From Achatina immaculata (taxonomy: Eukaryota; Mollusca; Gastropoda; Stylommatophora; Achatinidae): DNA of 64,000 nt. Of this stretch, positions 31,980-44,050 are shown in pieces (position 1 is the first letter of the stretch; every line of letters starts with the position of its first letter). The stretch is from NCBI GenBank assembly GCA_009760885.1, contig CM019718.1, positions 31,657,530 to 31,721,529 on the forward strand, read 5' to 3'. The notes beneath the pieces are model-generated. The model saw only the letters and a program-made list of their open reading frames with translations, ran no database searches and was not told the origin of the DNA. The translations under genes were made by a program, and so were the position numbers.

Positions 31980-34758
31980 TAGTGTTTTGTGGACTCTCAT
32001 GTATTTAGTGTTTTGTGGACTCTCGGGTTATTAGTGTTTTGTGGGCTCTCAGGTTATTAGTGTTTTGTGGGCCCTCAGGTTATTATTGTTTTGTGAGCTC
32101 TAAGTTTATTATTGTTTTGTGGGCTCTCAGGTTGTTATTGTTTTGTGAGCTCTCAGGTTATTATTGTTTTGTGAGCTCTCAGGTTATTAGTGTTTTGTGA
32201 GCTCTCAGGTTATTAGTGTTTTGCTTTTAGTGTTGTGTGAACTCTCAGGTTATTATTGTTTTGTGGGCTCTCAGGTTATTATTGTTTTGTGAGCTCTCAG
32301 GTTATTATTGTTTTGTGAGCTCTCAGGTTATTAGTGTTTTGCTTTTAGTCTTGTGTGAACTCTCAGGTTATTAGTGTTTTACAAACTCACAGGTTATTAT
32401 TGTTTTGTGGGTTCTCAGGTTGTTACTGTTTTGTGAGCTCTCAGGTTATTGTTTTGTGAGCTCTAAGGTTATTATGTTTTGTGGGCTCTCAAGTTGTTAT
32501 TGTTTTGTGAGCTCTCAGGTTATTATTGTTTTGTGAGCTCTCAGGTTATTAGTGTTTTGTGAGCTCTCAGGTTATTAGAGTTTTGCTTTTAGTGTTGTGT
32601 GAACTCTCAGGTTATTAGTGTTTTACTCTCAGTTTATTATTGTTTTGTGGGCTCTCAGGTTATTATTGTTTTGTGGACTCTCAGGTTATTAGTGTTTTAC
32701 AAACTCTCGGGTTTTTATTGTTTTGTGGGCTCTCAGGTTGTTATTGTTTTGTGAACTCTCAGGTTATTATTGTTTTGTGAGCTCTCAGGTTGTTAGTGTT
32801 TTTCTTTTAGTGTTGTGTAAACTCTCAGGTTATTAGTGTTTTACAAACTCTTAGGTTATTATTGTTTTGTGGGCTCTCAGGTTATTAGTGTTTTATGAGC
32901 TCTCAGGTTATTATTGTTTTGTGATCTCTCAGGTTATTAGTGTTTTACAAACTCTCAGGTTATTAGTGTTTTACAAACTCTCAGGTTATTAGTGTTTTAC
33001 AGACTCTCAGGTTATTATTGTTTTGTGAGCTCTCAGGTTATTAGTGTTTTGTGGGCTCTCAGGTTATTAGTGTTGTGTGAGCTCTCAGGTTATTAGTGTT
33101 TTGTGAGCTCTCAGGTTATTAGTGTTTTGCTTTTAGTGTTGTGTGAACTCTCAGGTTATTATTGTTTTGTGGGCTCCCAGGTTATTGTTTTGTGAGCTCT
33201 CAGGTTATTATTGTTTTGTGGGCTCTCAGGTTATTATTGTTTTGTGAGCTCTCAAGTTATTATTGTTTTGTGAGCTCTAAGGTTATTATTGTTTTGTGAG
33301 CTCTCAGGTTATTATTGTTTTGTGAGCTCTCAGGTTATTATTGTTTTGTGAGATCTCAGGTTATTATTGTTTTGTGTGCTCTAAGGTTATTGTTTTGTGG
33401 GATCTCAGGTTATTATTGTTTTGTGAGCTCTCAGGTTATTAGTGTTTTCTGAGCTCTCAGGTTATTAGTGTTGTGTGAACTCTCAGGTTATTAGTGTTTT
33501 ACAAACTCTCAGGTTATTATTGTTTTGTGAGCTCTCAGGTTATTATTGTTTTGTGGGCTCTCAGGTTATTAGTGTTTTGTGAACTCTCAGGTTATTATTG
33601 TTTTGTGAGCTCTCAGGTTATTAATGTTTTGTGATCTCTCAGGTTATTAGTGTTTTGCTTTTAGTGTTGTGTGAACTCTCACGTTATTATGGTTTTGTGG
33701 GCTCCTAGGTTATTATTGTTTTGTGAACTCTCAGGTTATTATGGTTATGTGGGCTCTTAGGTTATTATTGTTGTGTGAACTCTCAGGTTATTAATGTTTT
33801 GTGAGCTCTCAGGTTATTAATGTTTTGTGAGCTCTCAGGTTATTAGTGTTTTGCTTTTAGTGTTGTATGAACTCTCAGGTTATTATGGTTATGTGGGCTC
33901 TTAGGTTATTAATGTTTTGTGAACTCTCAGGTTATTAATGTTTTGTGAACTCTCAGGTTATTAATGTTTTGTGAGCTCTCAGGTTATTAGTGTTTTGCTT
34001 TTAGTGTTGTGTGAACTCTCAGGTTATTATTGTTTTGTGGGCTTTCAGGTTATTATTGTTTTGTGAGCTCTCAGGTTATTATTGTTTTGTGAGCTCTACA
34101 GTTATTATTGTTTTGTGAGCTCTCAGGTTATTAGTGTTTTGTGAGCTCTCAGGTTATTAGTGTTTTGCTTTTAGTGTTGTGTGAACTCTCAGGTTATTAT
34201 TGTTTTGCGGGCTCCCAGGTTATTAGTGTTTTGTGAACTCTCAGGTTATTAGTGTCTTGTGAGCTCTCAGGTTATTATTGTTTTGTGAGCTCTCAGGTTA
34301 TTACTGTTTTTCTTTTAGTGTTGTGTGAACTCTTAGGTTATTATTGTTTTGTGGGCTCTCAGGTTATTATTGTTTTGTGGGCTCTCAGGTTATTATTGTT
34401 TTGTGAGCTCTCAAGTTATTATTGTTTTGTGAGCTCTAAGGTTATTATTGTTTTGTGGGCTCTCAGGTTATTATTGTTTTGTGGGCTCTCAGGTTGTTAC
34501 TGTTTTGTGAGCTCTCAGGTTATTAGTGTTTTGTGAGCTCTCAGGTTATTAGTGTTTTGCTTTTAGTGTTGTGTGAACTCTCAGGTTATTAGTGTTTTAC
34601 AAACTCTCAGGTTATTAGTGTTTAGTTATTAGTGTTTAGTTATTAGTGTTTTGCGAACTCTCAGGTTATTATTGTTTTACTATTAGTGTTTTGTGAACTC
34701 TCAGGTTATTAGTGTTTTGTGAACTCTCTGGTTATTTGTGTTGTGTGAACTTTCAGGA
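31980..34758. repeat. Large minisatellite, about 26-bp monomer, roughly 100 copies
   Basis: The base monomer contains ttattgttttgtgagctct and caggttatta. Variants include an acaaactctcagg type and, about ten times, a longer unit of about 40 bp carrying gcttttagtgttgtgtgaac, which recurs every 130-500 bp and gives an irregular higher-order pattern. The array spans 2.8 kb, with cleaner copies inside and degraded copies at both ends. Open frames within it are repeat artefacts. Confidence 0.97.
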
Positions 34759-35104
34759 CAGTAGTGTTATATGAGCTATCGAGTGAGCGGTATTTTGCCT
34801 CTGGGATCAGTAGTGTTTTGTGGACTCTTGGGGTCAGTAGGTGTAGTTCTATTGCTTATTTCACTAAGTATGCATTTTTTATATAAGTACACTTTCAGGT
34901 TTTACGTACATATGTCCAAGACCAGAGAAAGAACATTTGAAACCTTTTCAGAATGCAGCCACTTTGTAATTCAGTTGTAAACTGGTACTTACAATGGAAT
35001 TGATAACTGAACAAGAAAATCAAAAGTGTGAACAGTTTGAGATATGACAGAAGTCTGAAATGTTTTATTCTTTGGTTTAAAATACAGTAGTGAGAATTAC
35101 AACT
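34759..35104. other. Intronic spacer
   Basis: Nothing recognised. Confidence 0.4.
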
Positions 35105-35466
35105 TCTTTCTCTCTCTATTTCCTTTCCACTCTCTCTCTCTCCCCCTCTTCTTTTCGTTCCCTTCATCCCTCTCCCTCCCTGTTCTTCCTTCATCTCTCT
35201 CCCTCCCCGTCCCTCCTTCTCCCTTCCCTTCCCTCCCCTCCACTCTCTCCTTTCCATCCTCCCCTCTCTCTCTCCCTTCCCGTCCCTCCTTCCCTCTCTC
35301 TCCCCCTTCTCGTCCCTCCTTTCTCTCCCTTTCTCCATCTCTCTCTCCATCCCTTCTCTCTCTCTCTCTTTCCTCCCATCTATCTGCCCTATGTCTCCTC
35401 TACTTTCCTTCTTCCGTCTCTCTCCCTTCTCTCTCCCTCTCTCTCTCTCTAGCTCCTCTCTTTTCC
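35105..35466. repeat. Polypyrimidine tract, 360 bp (CT/CCT-rich)
   Basis: On the + strand almost exclusively C and T with imperfect CT and CCCT units. It is a long purine/pyrimidine strand asymmetry with potential for triplex formation. Confidence 0.95.
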
Positions 35467-36489
35467 CCTCCCCCTTTGTCTGAATAGAGCATAACTGATA
35501 ATGTATAATGCGGGTAAATTATCACTTTAAGTAACTTAAGCGCTTCTGGTACATTCCATTATGGAAAATAATATTAGAAAAAATACTCTTCATCCAGCCA
35601 CCCATGACTGATCAGCCACGCCCACTATGCCTTATAGCGTTTTCCAGGGTAGCAACAAATTCTTTCCACTTCTCAGCGCCTACAGGCACCGTTTGAGTGC
35701 TGATGGCCTAACTGTAATGCATGCTATTAATCTCTACTTTTGTATTTCTTTGCCAGGTTTTTGATGCGTCTTTGTCTTTTTCTCAGACCGTAACTGATGT
35801 TGTAATAGGATTGTACGGAGCGCGTGGCCAATTCATTTCTTGAATATCTTTTGCTATATATGCGCATGTCTTTTTATTGCCCTTGAAATGCCTGTAAAAT
35901 TGTTGAACAGAAGCAAAAAAAAATGCGTTTGCCAGTCGCCTGGCAGCACTAAACACAAATACTTTCATGATATCACTTATTTATGATGAACGAATTAGTT
36001 GGTAGTAATAAAAGTGGTAATAATGCCACTGAAGTTTTAACGGTTGCTACAGAATACATTACATAAAACAACCGAATCTACATTACCAAAATACATTACA
36101 TAAAACAACCAAATGTATGTCGACTGTTCAACGTAACATATAATATTTAAAACCGAACATTTATTCATGTTAACCCAGCCTTTATCGTGTAAGAACATTT
36201 CAGATTGATGGCGTGGGATATTCGTTTCTTTAGCTTTATAACTTAGAAGTGAGCCATTAGTTTTGAGGAATGGAAGACTCAATTTAACATCATTAGTTGT
36301 ACTCTTTATACGTCCAGACCTTGTACAAGTAGATGAGTCCCTCTGTCTGTTTGGAGCTGTTACATTTTATGCCTTGCCCGTTTCACAATATATACCGATC
36401 ACAAACGGTCAGCAATGTCAGAATTCTGTTGTTTTTAAAAAATACTAATGGAAAGTTACAAAATACAGTTTTTCACAGATATAAAAATA
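35467..36489. other. Intronic spacer
   Basis: A short duplicated motif attacataaaacaacc occurs twice at 36059-36110; otherwise nothing recognised. Confidence 0.4.
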
Positions 36490-36942
36490 AAAATCTTCAT
36501 CTTCTTCTTAGATTGTTAGTCACGTCAGATCATTATCCCTGTCGACAGTGCAAACGTCAGATCATTATCCCTGTCGACAGTGCAAACGTCAGATCATTAT
36601 CCCTGTCGACAGTGCAAACGTCAGATCATTATCCCTGTCGACAGTGCAAACGTCAGATCATTATCCCTGTCGACAGTGCAAAGCCTGCGTCCTCTACATA
36701 TCCTAATAGGAGCCCTAGAGCTTTTGCACCAAGCTCATGTCCTCAGGCCATGTCTCACGCCTCAGCTCTTCGTGGTTTGGGCACTCCTGAAGGATATGTT
36801 CTGGAGTCCGGACTTCACTGCCACATGGACACTCGTCTGTGTGAGGCATTGTGAGTCGATGTAGGTGCCTCAGTAGTCTGCAGTGGATTGTCCTTAGGCT
36901 AAAGAGGATGGTTTGCTGATGTCTTTGTGGTTGGTACATCTT
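36490..36942 (-). pseudogene. LINE family F4 (I/Nimb-like), 3' end with amplified terminus
   Basis: On the minus strand 36715-36939 reads YQPQRHQQTILFSLRTIHCR, LLRHLHRLTMPHTDECPCGS, then RTPEHILQECPNHEELR. This is the Cys/His C-terminal module (C-x-C-G ... H ... C) after the RNase H of I-group LINEs. It corresponds to 47700-47940 of the larger F4 copy. The 3' terminal 32 bp are repeated five times at 36523-36682. The copy is 5' truncated at about 36942. Confidence 0.85.
36523..36682. repeat. 32-bp tandem repeat x5 made from a LINE 3' end
   Basis: The monomer carries cgtcagatcattatccctgt and cgacagtgcaaa, with five copies at exact 32-bp spacing. The single-copy equivalent is at about 47640-47672 (atcagatcctgatccctgtc) in the other F4 copy, so the array arose by amplification of the F4 3' end. 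Confidence 0.93.
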
Positions 36943-37456
36943 TGTGAACTTATGTTGCAGATAATTTTTTTGTTAACCCCTCTCACATACACAGCCTCTT
37001 AAAAAATGATCACTGAAAGTGGCCTCACACGACTGGACAGGATAGAAAGGTGCCCGAGTCATAGAAATCAGGTTGGAACGTCTTAGAGTGATGTTGTTAG
37101 CCACTGTAGAAAGTCATCCAAAGAGACTATCATTGATGGTAGGAAACTTGGCAGTGCCCTGTTTTTGCCAAGTAGGGATCGACCACATGTCACTAATCGT
37201 TTTTGTGTGTGGTTACTTCCATGAATCTTCTAGGACATGGGTTTCCGCTGGGATATTTATAAATTGTCTCTATCAGACAGGCTAGCTTTCGTGCAAGATG
37301 ACTTAACCCTTAGATCTCCCTCTACTATCGTTAGCTCGTTCCGTCTGAATTAAACAGGTCAAGATAGCATATGGACAGCAAACTGGTTTCAGTGATGAGT
37401 AGATTTTGTCTCGTCTTGAGCTATAGATTACAGTGGGTGTGGCGACAAGCGAAGGA

Positions 37457-37505
<49 letters not shown>

Positions 37506-39229
37506 TTGCTGACTGTATTGCAGCAGAACAGGATAGGAGCAGTGTAGGCAATCTGATGGTCTGGGTCAGTGTTTTGGAAGGTTAGCGCAATGCGTTTTGT
37601 GTCTTAAGGATATGAATGCACAGTGGTACCTGAATGACATTATTAGACCGCACGTAATTCCCCCAGATGAGGCGATACGTTACTGGATTCATTTTCACGA
37701 TGACACTATTTCAGAGAGCATACATTATCAACAGTGAAATAAATGTAAACAGTATCATACATGTTGGCTGACCAGCTCGTTTGTCCGAAACGATTCAGCA
37801 TGCTTGAGACATGTTAGGCAAGCTGGTTATAATATCTCAGTCTGTCTTTAAACTTCCGACGATATGGAGCACTAGTTTCCAAACATATTTTTGGACCCTT
37901 CAGTGCCAAGTCACTAGCGCACCCATTCTTACTCACGTACAGGCAGTTGGTTCTGATATCTCTTTGACTCCCTTTCCCATTTCCACCCCTTATAGGGATC
38001 TACTGTTGTAGAGGAAAGCCTGTTGGCTGAGTGGAATACCATATTTTTTTGTATCAACGTCCTGTTAAAAGTTTTATATTTACATACGTCATTAATGATG
38101 GTTAGTTCTATCAGAATTCATAAAAAAAACAGTGACATTTTAAAAGCCATTATTAACAACAGTTGCAAATTTTAATAATCCATCCGCCCTCTCTCTCTCT
38201 CTCTTTCTCTCTCCTCTCTCTCTCTCTCCCTACAGTGCATGATTACGTAACTGCTGGGAAACCTGCTTCAGGCGTGTGTGAGTATTAAATTCTCATCCCA
38301 CTAGTTCCTGCCACCCAAAGCCAGCCCTGGACTGTAAATCGTGTTTGAAATGTCAAATATTCCTCCACAAACGAAACACTTGAATGCTTCCATGGACTCA
38401 GTCCATTACTCGAGGCAAAGACAGACATTTGACAGATTACACTTCTGCCCTGCAGAGGATGACTCAACAGATGGACGTATTGCTCCATGGTCCTATATCA
38501 TATTTATTATGAGATTTTAGAAAAGTCCATATACTGCAGAGCAGTGGCCATCTCGTCATATCTGTAAGGCTGTTAAAACCCTTTCCCGCTCAGTTAGTTC
38601 TGATACTCCTTGCTCTCCCTTTTCCTTCACCGCTCCTGAATGTCTTCTCTTCCTCCTCCTCCTCCTCCTTTGCCCCCTGCCCCCAGCCATACCACACTTA
38701 CACACAGGGGGTAAAGGGCTACCACACAGAGAACAACTATAGGGCAAGTTAAAGGATCATTACAGCAACCGTCCTTGGTGAGAGGGCACAGGATGATGAT
38801 ATACGTACAGTGGTGTCAGACTTCTAGGCTGAGGGTGTAAACAATATGAAAAGGAATTTTATTTCGTACACGTTAGAACTCATAAAAGTGGAACTCGCAT
38901 AAATGTTTGGCCAATTGCAGTAATGCGGTCATGTATTGATGATCGTAGACCATGAAAGAAGATATTTAGATCTTAATGTTCTAATTCAGCTGGTACAAAA
39001 TGGATGGCTTCCTTAGTACAAACTTGGTAATTCTGTATTATGTGTTCTGGTACCCGAAACTGTGGAACATATCCTTCAAAACTGTACCAGCAGTGAAAGT
39101 CTGGGATGCAAGTACATAAAGTAGCGAAAGAAGCCATACATGAAATAACAAAAAAGTGATATATATGAAATAACGAAGTAAACCATACAATAAATAAGAA
39201 AAGAAGCCAGTGGTGAAATAAGGAAAGAA
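36943..39229. other. Intronic spacer with GA and CT tracts
   Basis: (GA)n at 37457-37502 and (CT)n at 38191-38230. Open frames are short. Nothing else recognised. Confidence 0.5.
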
Positions 39230-39316
39230 ACTGGACATGAAAGATGGAAATAAACCGCATATGAGATACGGAAATAAACCGCATATGAGATACGGAAATA
39301 AACCACACATGAAATA
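39230..39316. repeat. 24-bp tandem repeat, 3-4 copies
   Basis: The unit ggaaataaaccgcatatgag plus four bases recurs exactly at 24-bp spacing, with a diverged copy on each side. Confidence 0.85.
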
Positions 39317-40455
39317 GTGAAAGAAATGATGATTTCTCACCCACTTGACTTTCTGGCTTTACTCCGTGGAAACACACCGTGACACAATAGTCTGATGGGA
39401 AGGTAAAGATCGATGCAATCCAGAAATGTGTGTTAAATAATCTTATAATATACTTCCCTGGAAATAAAGAATCTTATGAGAGTCTACTGTCAGCATTACT
39501 ATCTCTAAAACCAACATCATTATCATCTTTCCGGCAAAAAAAAAAAACAAACCACACCGCTCGTGTTCCATAGCAATCTGAACATCATCAGACTGACTGC
39601 AGTGCTGAATCCAGGATTTCATTTTGGTAATGATGGTCATGAGATCGCAGAAAACACTGGTAGATCGATTCTCATCTCAGTCATTTGTCTTTTGTTTTCT
39701 TTCACAAAGATAGTCTGGCTCCACGTGAGGCACAGATTAACACTCTTATCACACCAGTCCTGCTCCGGTCAGCTCTAGTGGCGGTAATAGTAACATGTAC
39801 CAGCAGATATCACTGCATTGTTTTTCATATTCTTAGTTGGCCAGACTCAAGCTGAAGATCTTTTTTTTTTATTCTTAAATCTCAGTGGAACTGAGAGCCG
39901 ATGTTGGTAAAGTACAAGCCGATGCGGTGAAGATGTTGAGTCAGAGCATCGTGTCGACCGAGGAGCGGGTCATGCCAGCTATTTGTTCAGTCCCTGAGTG
40001 CACCGACAAAGCGGGGGTCGTTCGGTACTTCTTTAACATCACATGGGAGCTATGGCTGTCTCTGCCCCGTTGTTAGGTGCTGAGGGAGAGCTGTCCTGGC
40101 CTGTCTTCTGTATGTGACCTAGTTTATTTAGCCTTTACACCTCTTGTTCTTGTATTGATAGATAATCCTTGGAGCTGCTTATATTATTTTATTTCTTGTA
40201 TTTCATGTATTTCCAAGACATCTCACTGACAGAAAACCTCCGACTGAACCGATGAAGAATATCAGGGATAGAGAGTAATGAAGAAGAGTGATCGAAAAAG
40301 CGGTCAGCTACATGGCGACTGATGATAGTTCTAACAGAAACAATAATATCCATGTTCCATAACTTACAACAGCAAGCTTCTTGCACTGTCTTACACCACG
40401 AATCTCTTGGACTGTCTGACTTTTAAATTATGCTTTTCATTTTATTGCTATCTAT
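39317..40455. other. Intronic spacer
   Basis: Nothing recognised. Confidence 0.4.
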
Positions 40456-40733
40456 AAATGAGTAAAAGGTAAGGTAAAATCTCCGTTTCCGTGCCATAAA
40501 GGTATATTGGGGATACGGTGTTAGGCGCTTTTTCTTCTACCTTCCACACATGAAAGTGTGATGTGTTCAGTGTCACACCAGGCCGCATTTACCTTCCCAC
40601 ATTTCTCTGGTACCGGTTTTTAGAGGGAGCTTTTTGGCGTGTACCAGAAAATATCACATTGCTGGGACTTGAACCCGGTACCTCCGAAATAATAAACCGA
40701 GCGCCCAGCCACTCAGCTAACCAGGCCGCCTAC
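40456..40733 (-). mobile_element. tRNA-derived SINE, family S1, full-length copy
   Basis: On the minus strand the tRNA-like head (about 75 nt) has an A box tagctgagtggctggg and a perfect B box gggttcaagtccc, with a stem starting aggcggcctgg. The S1 body follows (ctggtacacgccaaaaag, ccggtaccagagaaatgtgg, cacatcacactttcatgtg, cgcctaacaccgtatcccc), then a tail with TTACC repeats (attttaccttaccttttac). This is the best-preserved S1 copy in the window and defines its ends. Confidence 0.88.
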
Positions 40734-41423
40734 TTAAAAATCAGTGGTTAACTATACATTATATAATGTCCAATTATGTGTGTGTGTGTCGGGGGGGGGG
40801 GGGGTAGGGGAACTATTGCTCATGGCGGTAGTTATATGCATTAATTAACATAAATAGTGGGCTGAAGGAAAATTAAGGCATTAATGATACGCATGCGAGC
40901 GAGAATTTAACAAAAGCGCTTGGAAGACTAGGTCTGGTAATTATGGGAAATATTTGTTGTAATTGATATGGTATTCTAGTCCAGAAAATCACTGTTGCTG
41001 TTCATATTTTTTATATGGCATGGAAATGAGTCCCAGGTATGTTCATTTTGTTTTTTAGAGATGAACCGCATTCTTTATTTTATCTTCAGTTGTCAACGAA
41101 GCCCTGCTATGTGTTAGTGTAATTGCGCGTGAGAGTACTGTATATATGGAAAACACCTCCAGGACTGAGTGAAGTTGGAGAAAAGTTAATAATTTGTTGG
41201 AAAACCTATCCACGGAAGATAGGATAAAGCAGCTTGCCTCTGATACAGAAGATCTGCCGTTGTTGTTTGCATTTTTCTTTCAAATCATTGAGTTTTCTAA
41301 AGTAGGATCAATCTCGGCATATTAGAAGTTAAAAAAAAGACTGAATTACTTAGGTAGGGAATAACTATGATAACGTCTGTTTTCATTGAGAAATTACCAA
41401 TTACCACATATACAAGAATACCA
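40734..41423. other. Intronic spacer
   Basis: A (GT)n/G-run at 40776-40803; otherwise nothing recognised. Confidence 0.45.
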
Positions 41424-42665
41424 CATCATCATCACCATCATCATCATCATCTTTCACTCCCCTTCCCTTGAGAGCATAGGCCACGGATAAAGGCTCTCCA
41501 GTCATCCCTGTTCTTGGAATTATTCTCTGCTTCCTTCCATGTACATCCCTTGTCTCTGAGCACTGTCATAATTTCTCTTCTTCAAGTAATGTCTAGGTCT
41601 TACTCGTTTTCTATTTCCTTGAGGACTCCATGTCAGTGTCTGTCTTGCTATGTTGGTGTCGGGTTTCCTCAGAATGTGGCCTCCACTTCCTAGACATGAT
41701 TGGTAGGTTCATAGGTTCTCGTCCTGCCCTTTCCCAGACCTCCTAGTTCCTGATCTTCTCCTGCCATATAATGTTTAAAATCCTCCTCAAGCAGTAGTTC
41801 ATGAATGTTTGTATCCTCTGTTGTATTGTCTTGGTCATAACCCATGTCTCTGAACCATATAGTAGGACAGTCTTTACGTTTGTATTGAAAAGCCTAAGTG
41901 GTTCTTGTTTTGATGTTCTTAGATGACCATATTTTGTTAAGTTGGATAAATGCTGTCCTGGCTTTGGTTATTCTAGCTTTAACATCCTTTTCCGTTCCCC
42001 CATATTTATTCACTATGCTGCCTAAATATGTGAAATACCCTGCTTCCTGAATTTGCACTCCCTCAATTACCGTGAGGCTATTGCTTGCACTATTACTTTT
42101 CATTATCTTTGTTTTTTATCTGTTAATATATAGTCCCAGTTTAGCTGAATTCTTTGCTTAAGATCTGAAGTTTCTCATGCATTTGTGTTTGGCTGTGTGC
42201 CAGAAGTGCCACACCATCTGCAAAGTCAAGATCTTCCAATTGGTTCCACAGTGTCCATTGTATCCCATTTCTTTTTCCTTGTGTGGTAGTTTTCATGATC
42301 CAATCAATTGCTAGAAGAAATAGGAATGGCGATAGTAAACATCCCTGCCGCACGCCCGTTTCCACTTTTAAACTTTCTGTGAGAGTTCCTCCATGTACAA
42401 TTCTACAAGCTGTTCCTTCATATACGGTCTTTATAAACTTTGTTATCTTGGCTGGGATGGTGTTCTAGTAGTTTCCATAACATTCTAAGATCTAAACTAT
42501 CAAATGCCTTCTCATAGTCAATGAATGTAACTAACAGTGAAGAATTCCACTCCATTGACTGTTCTACTATTATTCTCATCGTAGCAATGTGGTCGGTACA
42601 ACATCTTCCTTGCGTGAAACCTGCTTGCTCTTCTCTTAGTTTACTATCTACTGATGCCACATGTA
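41424..42665 (-). pseudogene. LINE family F3, RT and C-terminal fragment
   Basis: On the minus strand the copy begins SVDSKLREEQAGFTQGRCCT, continues WNSSLLVTFIDYEKAFDSLD (RT palm motif A) and, after a frame break, GVRQGCLLSPFLFLL and QLEDLDFADGVALLAH (motif C, FADG instead of FADD). A further frame gives GYFTYLGSIVNKYGGTEKDV and TKARTAFIQLNKIW. The rest, to the 3' end at a (GAT)n-type tail (41424-41453), is too decayed to read as protein but matches the F3 ends at 1.8 and 6.9 kb. It is 5' truncated, frameshifted and has lost a catalytic Asp. Confidence 0.87.
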
Positions 42666-42765
42666 GGGGACAAATGATTCATGTAGAGCATTTTGCCAAA
42701 GTATGATTCCTTCAAATGAATAAAGACAGATTACGTGTAGTGTCATCGTTTGAAATGAAATTACT

Positions 42766-43262
42766 TTCATTTAAGTAGGTAGACTTTTTTCATTCGCTAA
42801 GTTAGACTTTCTTTCACTTAGTAAGTTAGTAGACTTTCTTTCACTTACTAAATTAGTAGACTTTCTTCCACTCGCTAAGACACTAGACTTTCTTCCACTC
42901 GCTAAGTTAGAGTTTTCTCACACTCATTAAGTCAGTAGACTTTTTTCAGTCGCTAAGTTAGTAGAGTTTTCTCACACTCATTAAGTCAGTAGACTTTTTT
43001 CAGTCGCTAAGTTAGTAGAGTTTTCTCACACTCATTAAGTCAGTAGACTTTTTTCAGTCCCTAAGTTAGTAGAGTTTTCTCACACTCATTAAGTCAGTAG
43101 ACTTTTTTCAGTCGCTAAGTTAGTAGACTTCTTTCACTTGCAAAGTTAGTAGACTTTTCTTCCACTCGTTAAGTTAGTAGACTTTTTTCACCCGCTAAGT
43201 TATGTCAGTAGACTTTTTCTCACTCACTAAGTTAGTAGAGTTCCTTTCGCTCGTAGGTTAGT
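42766..43262. repeat. Minisatellite, about 27-bp monomer organised in 54-bp units
   Basis: Monomers share agtagactttttt and gctaagttagtag. In the centre a 54-bp unit containing gagttttctcacactcatta is repeated about four times almost without change; flanking monomers are diverged. Confidence 0.9.
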
Positions 43263-43845
43263 AGACAGACTCTGAAAACTAATGTACAGATGTACAAGTA
43301 CTCAGCTGTACTAATTTCATATAAATCTCTACATCTACTTCCATAGCTGTACTTGGAGTGGACACATTTGAAGGATAAATGTATTCAGACATGGTATCAT
43401 GATGGCGTCCGTGTATCAGCTTCACTTTATGGAGAAAACAAAAAACAAAAAACAAAAAAACACGTTAATGAAGCAAAATCTTGTCTACACAAACAGGCGA
43501 AATGATTCTTAGTAAATTTCTTTCAGAAGCATTATGTAGCGCTAAACACAGACGAGGAAAAGTTAGAAATATAAGAACATTAGTGATGAAGCTATAAGCT
43601 GGTCGGCTGGAAGTAAACGGGGAAATATCTAAGACTGATCAAGACATATCATTTTGTCTTCAGACACGGAGAAAGAGAAAGATTCAAAGATTTGAAGAAG
43701 CAGTGTGGAAAAAGAGGTGAGGAAATCTGACATGGTGTTGGAGGAGAGCAAAAGAAGATAAATCTTCCACAGCTTTCTGAGATGAAGGTGAGGGGCGGGG
43801 GGATGGGTGCTATGACATTTTTTTAAAAACAAGATGTAGTCTAGG
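43263..43845. other. Intronic spacer
   Basis: Nothing recognised. Confidence 0.4.
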
Positions 43846-44050
43846 GATAAGATTTAGAATTTTTACCCTGCAGGCCTGGCTACGCCACTACATTCAGTTC
43901 AGACAAGGATTCTATATACAGTGTATTTCTGTGTGAACATCACATTTTAAAAATTTATACCCGATGTGGGGTAAGATTTAGAATTTTTACCCTACTGGCC
44001 GCTACAGTCAGTTCAGACAAGGATTCTGTATATTTCTGTGTGAACATTGT
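43846..44050. repeat. Tandem duplication, two units of about 120 and 80 bp
   Basis: The blocks taagatttagaatttttacc, cagttcagacaaggattct and atttctgtgtgaacat occur in the same order twice, at 43849-43937 and 43972-44048. Confidence 0.85.

Noticed and set aside
34895..35452. Arg/Glu-rich and Ser/Leu/Pro-rich open frames over 35.1-35.45 kb
   Set aside because: Artefacts of the polypyrimidine/polypurine tract.
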